Origin: DASZTV01 sp035548125
Lineage (GTDB): Bacteria; Actinomycetota; Actinomycetes; JAFAQI01
Direction of reading: 5' to 3'
Length of the DNA stretch: 64,000 bases
Assembly (NCBI GenBank): GCA_035548125.1
Contig: DASZTV010000032.1
Coordinates: forward strand, 1 to 64,000
Position numbers and translations under genes: made by a program. Each line of letters begins with the position of its first letter. The first letter of the stretch is position 1. Positions 14,025 to 21,902 of the stretch are shown here, piece after piece. A model generated the notes under the pieces. That model saw nothing but the letters and a program-made list of their open reading frames with translations. It was not told the DNA's origin and made no database searches.

Positions 14025-14441
14025 ATGACCCACTCGCACGACCTGATGGCACAGCCCCCGGCGACGCTGCTCGCGGAGACGCCGGACGCGCGCGAGCAGC
14101 TCGACCGCGGTGACGACCCGGCAGAGGTCGCCGCTCGGTTTCCGTCGTACTCGGCCGCGTGGGCAGCGCTCGCGGACCGGGCGTTTGCGGCGGGCTCGGT
14201 GATCGAGTCCTACGCCTACGCGCGGGTCGGGTACCACCGTGGTCTCGACGCGCTGCGTCGCGCCGGGTGGAAGGGATTCGGTCCGGTGCCCTGGTCACAC
14301 GCTCCCAACCAGGGGTTCCTGCGCTGTCTGGCCGCGCTTTCGCGCGCCGCGGACGCGATCGGAGAGAACGACGAAGCGGCACGCTGCGCGCAGTTCCTGC
14401 GGGACAGCGATCCGGCAGCAGCCGACGCTCTCGAATCCTGA
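14025..14441 (+). CDS. DUF3151 protein
   Basis: The product has 138 residues and belongs to the actinobacterial DUF3151 family (type member Rv0358, next to purA in mycobacteria). The typical core RFPSYSAAWAALADRAF and GYHRGLDALRRAGWKGFGPV is visible. The C-terminal half is mostly helical and TPR-like. Function is unknown. ATG 14025 lies 18 bp after the transpeptidase stop, and the purA gene follows 112 bp downstream, so the conserved DUF3151-purA neighbourhood is kept. Confidence 0.9.
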   Translation: MTHSHDLMAQPPATLLAETPDAREQLDRGDDPAEVAARFPSYSAAWAALADRAFAAGSVIESYAYARVGYHRGLDALRRAGWKGFGPVPWSHAPNQGFLRCLAALSRAADAIGENDEAARCAQFLRDSDPAAADALES

Positions 14442-14553
14442 GCGTCAGGCAGCGGACCGGGGTAGCCTTTTTTCGCAAGAGGCTCCGGTCGCTTGCGACC
14501 CGGGGTCTTTCTCGTTTCCCAGGCCTCGGGACCGGCACTGAAGGGACGGCTCG

Positions 14554-15837
14554 ATGCCGGCGATAGCGCTGCTTGGCGCGCAGTGGGGCGACGAGGGCAA
14601 GGGCAAAGCCACCGACCTGCTGGGCGACCGGGTCGACTACGTCGTGAAGTTCAACGGCGGCAACAACGCCGGTCACACGATCGTGGTCGACGGCGAGACC
14701 TACGCACTCCACCTGCTGCCGTCGGGCGTGCTCAGCCCGGGCGTGGTGCCCGTGATCGGCAACGGTGTGGTCGTCGACATCGGCGTGCTGTTCGGCGAGA
14801 TCGACGCGATCGAGCCCCGCGGCGTCGACTGCTCGCGCCTCGTGGTGTCGGCGAACGCCCACGTGATCACGCCGTACCACGTGCTGATGGACAAGGTGGC
14901 CGAGCGGTTCCTCGGCAACTCGAAGATCGGCACCACCGGTCGCGGCATCGGTCCGGCGTACGCCGACAAGATGTCGCGCATCGGCGTGCGCGTGCAGGAC
15001 CTGCTCGACGAGAAGATCCTCCGGCAGAAGGTCGAGGGCGCGCTCGAGGGCAAGAACCAGGTGCTCGTCAAGGTCTACAACCGCAAGGCCGTCAGTGTCG
15101 ACGAGGTGGTCGAGGAGCTGCTCGGCTACGTCGACCGGCTGCGTCCCATGGTTGCCGACACCTCGCTGCTGCTGGCCAAGGCGCTCGACGAGGGCAAGGT
15201 CGTGCTCCTCGAGGCCGGCCAGGCGACGATGCTCGACGTCGACCACGGCACCTACCCGTTCGTGACGTCGTCGAGTGCGACTGCGGGCGGGGCCTGTACC
15301 GGGTCGGGCATCCCGCCGACACGGATCGACCGGGTGGTCGCCGTCGTGAAGGCCTACGCGACGCGCGTCGGCTCCGGGCCGATGCCGACCGAGCTGCTCG
15401 ACGAGGACGGCGAGAAGCTTCGGACGATCGGCGGTGAGTTCGGCGTCACGACCGGGCGGCCGCGGCGATGCGGGTGGTACGACGCGGTGGTGGCGCGCTA
15501 CGCGGCGCGCATCAACGGCGTGACGGACTTCGTGCTCACCAAGCTCGACGTCCTCACCGGCTGGGAGCAGATCCCGGTCTGCACGGGTTACCGCGTCGAC
15601 GGCAAGGTCCTCGAAGACATGCCGATGACGCAGACCGAGTTCCATCACGCCGAGCCGGTGTACGAGATGCTGCCGGGCTGGGACGAGGACATCACCGGCG
15701 CCCGCAGCCTCGACGAGCTGCCGAAGCCGGCCAGGGCGTACGTCGAGGCGCTGGAAGCCATGTCGGGCGCCCCGATCTCGGTGGTCGGCGTCGGACCGGG
15801 ACGGGAGCAGACCATCGCCGTCCGGTCGTTGGTCTGA
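14554..15837 (+). CDS. purA: Adenylosuccinate synthetase
   Basis: This 427-residue cytosolic enzyme uses GTP to join IMP and aspartate into adenylosuccinate, the first step from IMP to AMP. The GTP loop WGDEGKGK is at 11-18 with catalytic Asp13, and His41 sits in NNAGHTI. The signature GTTGRGIGPAY and the C-terminal KLDVLTG guanine-recognition segment are present. It partners with purB, which lies 2 kb downstream here. Confidence 0.98.
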   Translation: MPAIALLGAQWGDEGKGKATDLLGDRVDYVVKFNGGNNAGHTIVVDGETYALHLLPSGVLSPGVVPVIGNGVVVDIGVLFGEIDAIEPRGVDCSRLVVSANAHVITPYHVLMDKVAERFLGNSKIGTTGRGIGPAYADKMSRIGVRVQDLLDEKILRQKVEGALEGKNQVLVKVYNRKAVSVDEVVEELLGYVDRLRPMVADTSLLLAKALDEGKVVLLEAGQATMLDVDHGTYPFVTSSSATAGGACTGSGIPPTRIDRVVAVVKAYATRVGSGPMPTELLDEDGEKLRTIGGEFGVTTGRPRRCGWYDAVVARYAARINGVTDFVLTKLDVLTGWEQIPVCTGYRVDGKVLEDMPMTQTEFHHAEPVYEMLPGWDEDITGARSLDELPKPARAYVEALEAMSGAPISVVGVGPGREQTIAVRSLV

Positions 15838-15849
15838 GGGCTCGGCATC

Positions 15850-16479
15850 TTGGCGCAGGCACCTGACGGGCGATCACTGGTCGGCCGAACCGTTCGGCTC
15901 GACGTCGCCTCGGATCACGACGCGGATGGCCTGTTCCGCGCGCTCGACGACGACCGGGTCTGGGAGATGGGCTACGGCGGCTCCGCGCCGCGACCGCGAT
16001 CGGCAGGTGCCTGGCGGCAGGCCATGGAGCGCGCGCGCCGGGACGGCCGGGTGATGTACGTCGTGCGGCTGATCGACGACGCGAACCCGCGTGACGGTCG
16101 GATCGTCGGCACGACGAGTCTCGGCGATCTCGACCTCGCCAACGAGAAGGTCCATCTCGGCTGGACCGCTTACGCCCCGGACGTATGGGGAACTGCGGTC
16201 AACCCGGAGTGCAAGCTGCTGTTGTTGTGGCACTGCTTCGAGCACTGCGGGCTCGGGCGGGTGAAGCTGCGCACCGACGTGATCAACGTCCGGTCGCAGG
16301 CCGCGATCGCAAAGCTCGGCGCCACCCGCGAGGGCGTCGCGCGCCGCCACATCAAACGCGCCGACGGTACCTGGCGTGACTCCGTGCTCTTCTCGGTGAT
16401 CGTCGACGACTGGGCGCGTGTGAAGCGCGGCCTCGAGGAGCGGCTGGTTGGGCTTTGCGGGCTGGAGGGAAACCGATGA
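15850..16479 (+). CDS. GNAT-family N-acetyltransferase (RimJ/RimL type)
   Basis: The product is about 209 residues from TTG 15850. It has the layout of RimL-like acyltransferases: an N-terminal GRTVRLD strand, IVGTTSLGDLD, and the acetyl-CoA-binding end VKLRTDVINVRSQAAIAKLGATREG. The substrate is unknown. It follows purA by 12 bp and could be co-transcribed. The TTG start is weakly supported; the protein fold does not need the first few residues. Confidence 0.85.
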   Translation: MAQAPDGRSLVGRTVRLDVASDHDADGLFRALDDDRVWEMGYGGSAPRPRSAGAWRQAMERARRDGRVMYVVRLIDDANPRDGRIVGTTSLGDLDLANEKVHLGWTAYAPDVWGTAVNPECKLLLLWHCFEHCGLGRVKLRTDVINVRSQAAIAKLGATREGVARRHIKRADGTWRDSVLFSVIVDDWARVKRGLEERLVGLCGLEGNR

Positions 16480-16546
16480 CGGCTGGAACGGTTTCGGACC
16501 CTGTCACGCGGCGCGGGTGGGCCGACGGGCTCAGTAGGGTCCGCGT

Positions 16547-17770
16547 GTGAGGGTTCTCGTCCTTGGCTCGGGTGGGCGCGAGCATGCCCTTTGTCTGTCG
16601 CTTGCTCAGGACTCTTCTGTTGACGCGCTGTTCTGTGCTCCTGGGAATCCCGGTATCGCTCAGGTGGCGATGCTGCTGCCGGGGGGTGACTGGGTTTCGA
16701 CCGCGCACATCGCGGCGGCTGATCTCGTAGTCATCGGGCCGGAGGCGCCGCTGGTTGCCGGCGCTGCCGACCAGCTGCGCGCCGCCGGCTTCGACGTGTT
16801 CGGCCCGAGTGCTGCGGCCGCGCAGCTCGAGGGCAGCAAGGCCTTCGCCAAGGAGGTCATGGTCGCGGCGGGCGTGCCGACCGCGGGCTACCACCGGTGC
16901 GCGACCCCCGAAGCGGTCGCCGCTGCTCTCGACGAGTTCGGCGCGCCGTACGTCGTGAAGCACGACGAGCTCGCCGCCGGGAAAGGCGTGGTCGTCACCG
17001 ACGATCGCGCCGCGGCGCTCGAGCACGCTGAGGGACACACCGTCGTCGTCGAGGAGTACCTCGACGGGCCGGAGGTGTCGCTGTTCTGCGTCACCGACGG
17101 CGCGGCGGTGGTGCCACTGGTGCCGGCGCAGGACTTCAAGCGGGTGGCAGACAACGATGAAGGCCCGAACACCGGCGGGATGGGGGCCTATGCGCCGTTG
17201 CCGTGGGCACCCGCGGGACTCGTGGATGAGGTCGTTGAGCGCGTCGTCCGGCCGACGCTTCAGGAGATGGCCCGGCGGGGGACCCCGTTCTCCGGTCTGC
17301 TCTATGTCGGCCTCGCGCTGACCTCGCGCGGCATCAAGGTGGTCGAGTTCAACGCGCGGTTCGGCGATCCCGAGACCCAGTCCGTGCTGGCCTTGCTGTC
17401 TTCACCGCTGGGCGAGCTGCTGCTGGCAGCTGCCACCGGCACCCTCGATGCGCACCCGCCGTTGCGGTGGCGCGAGGGCGCGTCGGTGACCGTCGTCGTC
17501 GCTGCTGACGGCTACCCCGCCAACCCGCGGACCGGCGACGAGATCACCGGGCTGGACGAGATCTCGGGCGCCGACGTGCTGCACGCCGGCACCGCGCTCG
17601 ACGGCGAACGGCTGGTGACCGCAGGCGGCCGGGTGCTCGCGGTCACCGCCGTCGGCGCCGACCTGTCGAGTGCGAGACAATCGGCGTACGACGCCGTCGC
17701 TCACGTGCGGTTCGACGGTGCGCACTACCGCAGGGACATTGCGCTTCGCGCCGCCGAGGAGAGCCGATGA
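16547..17770 (+). CDS. purD: Phosphoribosylamine-glycine ligase (GAR synthetase)
   Basis: This 407-residue ATP-grasp ligase carries out the second step of purine synthesis. It begins MRVLVLGSGGREHAL, as in the family. The ATP-grasp region has KHDELAAGKGVVV, and the core signature GPNTGGMGAYAP and the metal-binding VEFNARFGDPETQ are present. The GTG start 16547 gives a full-length protein. Its stop overlaps the purB start (ATGA), so the two are translationally coupled. Confidence 0.97.
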   Translation: MRVLVLGSGGREHALCLSLAQDSSVDALFCAPGNPGIAQVAMLLPGGDWVSTAHIAAADLVVIGPEAPLVAGAADQLRAAGFDVFGPSAAAAQLEGSKAFAKEVMVAAGVPTAGYHRCATPEAVAAALDEFGAPYVVKHDELAAGKGVVVTDDRAAALEHAEGHTVVVEEYLDGPEVSLFCVTDGAAVVPLVPAQDFKRVADNDEGPNTGGMGAYAPLPWAPAGLVDEVVERVVRPTLQEMARRGTPFSGLLYVGLALTSRGIKVVEFNARFGDPETQSVLALLSSPLGELLLAAATGTLDAHPPLRWREGASVTVVVAADGYPANPRTGDEITGLDEISGADVLHAGTALDGERLVTAGGRVLAVTAVGADLSSARQSAYDAVAHVRFDGAHYRRDIALRAAEESR

Positions 17771-19074
17771 TCGAGCGCTACACCCTCCCCGAGATGGGAC
17801 AGGTGTGGAGTGAGGCGCACAAGTACGAGTTGTGGTGCCGGGTCGAGGCGATAGTGCTCGAGGCGCACGCCGCGGCGGGGACCGTGCCCGCCGATGTGGT
17901 GGCTCCGGTGCTCGCCGCGCCTGCACCGACGCCCGAAGCGGTCGCAGTAGTCGAGGCGGTCACCCAGCACGACGTCATCGCTTTCTTGACCGCGTGGGCC
18001 GACAACACCACCCCGCGCGAGGCGGCGGCCTGGGTGCACCACGGCATGACGTCCTCGGATCTGCTCGACACCGCACTCGCCATCCAACTGACGGAGGCCA
18101 CCGATCTGCTGGTCGCGAAGGCGACCGCGCTGGTCGAGTCGCTGCGGGACCACGCGCTGAGCCACCGCGCGACACTGCGCGTGGGCCGCACCCATGGCGT
18201 GCACGCCGAACCGGACGTCTGGGGTCATCGGGTCGCCGACTTCGCGTTCGCGATGGCGCGCTCCCGCGACCGGTTGCGCGCTGCGCGCGACGCCGTCGGC
18301 GTCGTCAAGATCTCCGGCGCGGTCGGGACGTACTCCAACATCGACCCGGCGATCGAGCAGCACGTCGCCACAGAGCTCGGCCTGCGACCGGCGGACGTCG
18401 CCACCCAGGTCGTGATCCGCGACGGGATCAGCGAGTGGGTATCGGCACTCGCGGTGGTCGCGACCATCTGCGAGGCGATCGCGCTCGAGGTCCGTCACGG
18501 CCAGCGCACGGAGGTGCGCGAGCTCGCGGAGCCGTTCGGTTCGGGTCAGAAGGGCTCCAGCGCGATGCCCCACAAACGCAACCCGATCATGTGCGAGCGG
18601 ATCTGCGGCATGGCCAGGATCGTGCGCGCGCAGGTCGTACCCGTCATGGAAGGGATCCCGCTCTGGCACGAGCGCGACATCTCGCACTCGTCGGTGGAAC
18701 GGATCGCGCTTCCCGACGCCGCCATCGGCACGGACTACCTGCTGCACCTCACCTCTCGGCTGGTCAACGGACTGGTGGTGGACGCCGAGCGGATGCGGAC
18801 CAACCTCGAGGCGACCGGCGGTCTCATCTACTCCAGCGCGGTGCTGCTCGAGCTGGTCGAGTCGGGGCTGTCGCGCGAGGATGCGTACGCCATCACCCAG
18901 GCGGCGGCGATGGAGACCTGGTCCTCCGGGGTGCCGTTCCGCGAGACGTTGCGCAAGCACGCCGAGGACCACAACCAGAAGCTGGACGAGGCGCGACTCG
19001 ACGAGGTCTGCCGTCCCGAGCGCTACCTCGAGCGGCTGGCCGACGTGTTCGACCGCGTCGCCGCGCTTCGATGA
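17767..19074 (+). CDS. purB: Adenylosuccinate lyase
   Basis: This 435-residue homotetrameric fumarase/aspartase-superfamily enzyme cleaves SAICAR and adenylosuccinate, releasing fumarate. The superfamily signature GSSAMPHKRNP carries the flexible-loop serines 264-265. Other motifs are HHGMTSSDLLDTA and the catalytic-His segment GRTHGVHAEP. It overlaps purD by 4 bp and is followed 49 bp later by purC, forming a purD-purB-purC unit. Confidence 0.97.
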   Translation: MIERYTLPEMGQVWSEAHKYELWCRVEAIVLEAHAAAGTVPADVVAPVLAAPAPTPEAVAVVEAVTQHDVIAFLTAWADNTTPREAAAWVHHGMTSSDLLDTALAIQLTEATDLLVAKATALVESLRDHALSHRATLRVGRTHGVHAEPDVWGHRVADFAFAMARSRDRLRAARDAVGVVKISGAVGTYSNIDPAIEQHVATELGLRPADVATQVVIRDGISEWVSALAVVATICEAIALEVRHGQRTEVRELAEPFGSGQKGSSAMPHKRNPIMCERICGMARIVRAQVVPVMEGIPLWHERDISHSSVERIALPDAAIGTDYLLHLTSRLVNGLVVDAERMRTNLEATGGLIYSSAVLLELVESGLSREDAYAITQAAAMETWSSGVPFRETLRKHAEDHNQKLDEARLDEVCRPERYLERLADVFDRVAALR

Positions 19075-19123
19075 CGGCCGGCGAAGCGGGCGCTGCCCTT
19101 CGGTGGGGCGTGGGGTCGGCGGC

Positions 19124-20011
19124 GTGATCGCGGGGCTCGAGGAGCAGCACCTCTACACCGGGAAGGTCCGGGACCTCTACGACGCAGGTGACGGCCTGCT
19201 CGTGATGGTCGCGAGCGACAAGATCTCGGCCTTCGACTACGACCTCGCGACGGCCATCCCGGACAAGGGCGCGATCCTCACCCAGATGTCGCTGTGGTGG
19301 TTCGAGCAGCTCGCGGACATCATTCCGAACCACGTGGTGTCGGCGGATGTCGCCGAGTACCCCGCGCCGTTCGCGACGCACGTCGAAGAGCTGCGCGGGC
19401 GGTCGGTGCTCTGCCGAAAGCTCGAGATGGTCGGCGTCGAGTGCGTCGCTCGCGGCTACCTCGCGGGCAGCGGCGTCCTCGACTACGAGGCGAGCGGGTC
19501 GGTCTGCGGCGTCCCGCTACCGCCCGGGCTGCTGGACGGGTCGAAGCTGCCGGAGCCGATCTTCACGCCGACCACGAAGGCGCCGGTCGGGGAGCACGAC
19601 GAACCGATGACGTTCGAGGAGGTCGTGGCGCAGGTCGGCGCCGACGTCGCGGAGCAGCTGCGCTCGCTGACCCTCGCCGTCTACACGCGCGGTCGCGACC
19701 TCGCGGAGCGGGCGGGAATCCTGCTCGCCGACACCAAGGTCGAGCTCGGCTGGCTGGACGGCCGGCTGGTCCTCGGCGACGAGGTCCTCACCCCGGACTC
19801 CTCGCGCTTCTGGCCGCAGGAGACCTGGCAGCCGGGCGGTGCCCAGCCGTCGTACGACAAGCAGTACGTCCGGGACTGGCTGCGCTTCGAGTCCGGCTGG
19901 GACCGCGGCGCCGGCGGACCGCCGCCGCCGCTTCCCGCAGACGTCGTCGAGCGCACCCGCGCGAAGTACGTCGAGGCCTACGAGCGCCTCACCGGCCGCC
20001 CCTTCGCCTGA
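19124..20011 (+). CDS. purC: SAICAR synthetase
   Basis: The 295-residue phosphoribosylaminoimidazole-succinocarboxamide synthase joins CAIR and aspartate using ATP. Typical features are YTGKVRDLYDAG near the N-terminus, VASDKISAFDYDL, RGYLAGSG, and the aspartate-site segment LADTKVELG followed by DEVLTPDSSRFWP. GTG 19124 starts 13 residues before the conserved GKVRD; an earlier in-frame GTG at 19103 is possible. The gene belongs to the purD-purB-purC unit. Confidence 0.97.
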   Translation: MIAGLEEQHLYTGKVRDLYDAGDGLLVMVASDKISAFDYDLATAIPDKGAILTQMSLWWFEQLADIIPNHVVSADVAEYPAPFATHVEELRGRSVLCRKLEMVGVECVARGYLAGSGVLDYEASGSVCGVPLPPGLLDGSKLPEPIFTPTTKAPVGEHDEPMTFEEVVAQVGADVAEQLRSLTLAVYTRGRDLAERAGILLADTKVELGWLDGRLVLGDEVLTPDSSRFWPQETWQPGGAQPSYDKQYVRDWLRFESGWDRGAGGPPPPLPADVVERTRAKYVEAYERLTGRPFA

Positions 20012-20060
20012 GCGACCCCGAAGCCGCGGCGGGAAGCGGGTGGCTCGGTAGGGTGAGCGC

Positions 20061-20297
20061 GTGGTGAGAGTGGTCGTCGACGTCATGCCGAAGCCGGAGA
20101 TTCTCGACCCGCAGGGGCAGGCGATCGTACGGGCGCTGCCCGGTCTCGGGTTCGACGGCGTCGCGTCGGTACGTCAGGGCAAGCGCTTCGAGCTCGACAT
20201 CGACGCTGCCGATGCTGAGTCGGTCGCGCGTCGCGCCGCTGAGGAGCTGTTGGCGAACCCCGCCATCGAGGACTTCACCGTACGCATCGAGGGCTGA
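20061..20297 (+). CDS. purS: FGAM synthase subunit PurS
   Basis: This 78-residue small subunit of the three-part FGAM synthase holds PurL and PurQ together and channels ammonia. Family pattern: VRVVVDVMPKPEILDPQG, then VRQGKRFELDID and a C-terminal AIEDFTVRIE strand. It follows purC by 49 bp. It is separated from purQ by two minus-strand genes, an unusual break because purS-purQ-purL are normally contiguous. Confidence 0.95.
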   Translation: MVRVVVDVMPKPEILDPQGQAIVRALPGLGFDGVASVRQGKRFELDIDAADAESVARRAAEELLANPAIEDFTVRIEG

Positions 20298-20302
20298 CCG
20301 GC

Positions 20303-20770
20303 TCAGCCCGGCAGCGACTCGGTCTCCTCGTCGACGAACCCCAGCGCCCGGCGAATCTCCGCGACCGCACGATCGGTGCGAGCCGGCGTCATCCAGGTCA
20401 CCCCGTCGAGCCCGAGGTGGTCTCCGGTCTTCAGCTTCAGGGAGACGTGGAAGCCGGAGAAGTCGGACTCGCGGATCACGTCCTTGATCTCGATCCGCCG
20501 GAAGTGGATGTCCCCGCGAAAGTTGCGGACGATCACGCCGGCATCCTCGTCGATGATCAGGCAGACCACCCACAGCCGCTGCAGCCCGCCGAGCAACACC
20601 AGCGCCATGAGCGCGGTCGGCACCAGCCAACCGAAGCGGGTGGCCGGGCTGACGTAGGGCGTGACGAGCTCAGCACGGATCGCGACCGCGAGCCCGGCGA
20701 CCATCAGCAGGATGATCGCGGCACGTGACGCCCGGCTGAACGGCGCGCGGAAGATCATTCGGCCGGGCAC
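20303..20770 (-). CDS. PH-domain-like membrane protein
   Basis: The 155-residue protein has two hydrophobic helices (about residues 18-33 and 47-70). These are followed by a region resembling bacterial PH domains (WVVCLIIDEDAGVIVRNFRG, then EIKDVIRESDFSGFHVSLKL). It ends with an acidic tail. It is probably anchored with the PH part inside the cell. Similar proteins are common beside pur genes of actinobacteria, but no function is established. It converges with purS, 5 bp apart. Confidence 0.72.
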   Translation of the reverse strand: MPGRMIFRAPFSRASRAAIILLMVAGLAVAIRAELVTPYVSPATRFGWLVPTALMALVLLGGLQRLWVVCLIIDEDAGVIVRNFRGDIHFRRIEIKDVIRESDFSGFHVSLKLKTGDHLGLDGVTWMTPARTDRAVAEIRRALGFVDEETESLPG

Positions 20771-20831
20771 GAAGAGAGTGTGACAGGCGCCCGGGCGGGG
20801 CAGGCGTGTGCCGCGGCCTGACGCCGAACGA

Positions 20832-21086
20832 TCAGTTGATGCCGGGCATCGCCGCGAGGTCGAGGGATCCGCTGGTGGCGGCTGCCTGCTCGAGACCCCA
20901 CCCCATCGCCGGGATGACTCTCAGCTCCTGGCGCGGCCGCGGGATCCGCGGAGGCGGCTTCGGGATGTGCGTGCCGCATTCGGTGCACTTGTCGTCACGG
21001 ACGGCCACCACGTCTTCGCACCGGGGGCAGCGGCGCATCGGGCACAGCACGAGTGCGCGGTACCGGTGCGGCGTTTCGTCGGCCAT
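20832..21086 (-). CDS. Small zinc-ribbon protein
   Basis: An 84-residue frame (MADETPHRYRALVLCPMR) has two CxxC knuckles, CPRCEDVVAVRDDKCTEC, spaced as in a zinc ribbon, then a proline/arginine-rich stretch and a hydrophobic C-terminus. GGGAG lies 5-9 nt before ATG 21086. An in-frame ATG at 21098 is less likely. Codon third positions are strongly G/C. It runs opposite to purQ with 132 bp between the starts. The function is unknown. Confidence 0.65.
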   Translation of the reverse strand: MADETPHRYRALVLCPMRRCPRCEDVVAVRDDKCTECGTHIPKPPPRIPRPRQELRVIPAMGWGLEQAAATSGSLDLAAMPGIN

Positions 21087-21218
21087 GGTGGCTCCCAAGA
21101 TCGGATCTGCTCACCGAAGTGTTCCTCCGGTGCCCGATTTGCCACCATCGCCTGTTAGGACCGTTTCGCCTGGCCTGTCATGACTAGTCCGTCGCCGGCG
21201 GCCTTCTAGACTGGGGCG

Positions 21219-21902
21219 GTGCCCACCACCAGTCGCGTCGGTGTGGTGACGTTCCCCGGATCGCTCGACGACCGGGACGCCGCACGCGCCGTGAAGGCCG
21301 CCGGCGCCGAGCCGGTCAGCCTCTGGCACGGCGACGCGACGCTGCACGGCGTCGACGCGGTCGTGCTTCCCGGCGGCTTCTCCTACGGCGACTACCTCCG
21401 GGCCGGCGCGATCGCGCGGTTCTCCCCGGTGGTCGCCGAGATCGTCGCGGCGGCGGAGAAGGGACTGCCCGTTCTGGGCATCTGCAACGGCTTCCAGGTG
21501 CTGTGCGAGGCCGGCCTGCTGCCCGGCGCCCTGATCCGCAACGCCGGGCTCCACTTCGTCTGCCGCGACCAGCGACTGCGCGTCGAGTCACCCTCCACGC
21601 GGTGGACCAGCCACTACTCGCCGGGCGCGGAGATCGTGATCCCGGTCAAGCACGGGGAGGGCCGGTACGTCGCCGACGCAGCGACCATCAAGGAGCTCGA
21701 GCGTGACGGGCTGGTCGCGTTCCGCTACCTCGGCGGCAACCCAAACGGCGCGCTCAACGACATTGCCGGGATTCGCAACCCCGCCGGCAACGTGGTGGGC
21801 CTGATGCCGCACCCCGAACACGCCATCGACGAGCTGACCGGCCCGTCGGCCGACGGCCTGGTGATGTTCACCTCAGTGATCAGCGCGTTAGTCGCTGCAT
21901 GA
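21219..21902 (+). CDS. purQ: FGAM synthase glutaminase subunit PurQ
   Basis: The 227-residue class I glutamine amidotransferase supplies ammonia to PurL. The nucleophile Cys89 lies in GICNGFQ. The His/Glu of the triad are in MPHPEHAID near the C-terminus, and the early motif LPGGFSYGDYLRAGA is standard. It starts at GTG 21219 and overlaps purL by 4 bp, giving coupled translation. Confidence 0.97.
   Translation: MPTTSRVGVVTFPGSLDDRDAARAVKAAGAEPVSLWHGDATLHGVDAVVLPGGFSYGDYLRAGAIARFSPVVAEIVAAAEKGLPVLGICNGFQVLCEAGLLPGALIRNAGLHFVCRDQRLRVESPSTRWTSHYSPGAEIVIPVKHGEGRYVADAATIKELERDGLVAFRYLGGNPNGALNDIAGIRNPAGNVVGLMPHPEHAIDELTGPSADGLVMFTSVISALVAA

Noticed and set aside
14474..14497. CGCAAG/CTTGCG hairpin upstream of purA, considered as riboswitch or attenuator
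   Set aside because: Only a 6-bp stem with a 12-nt loop and no purine-aptamer features.
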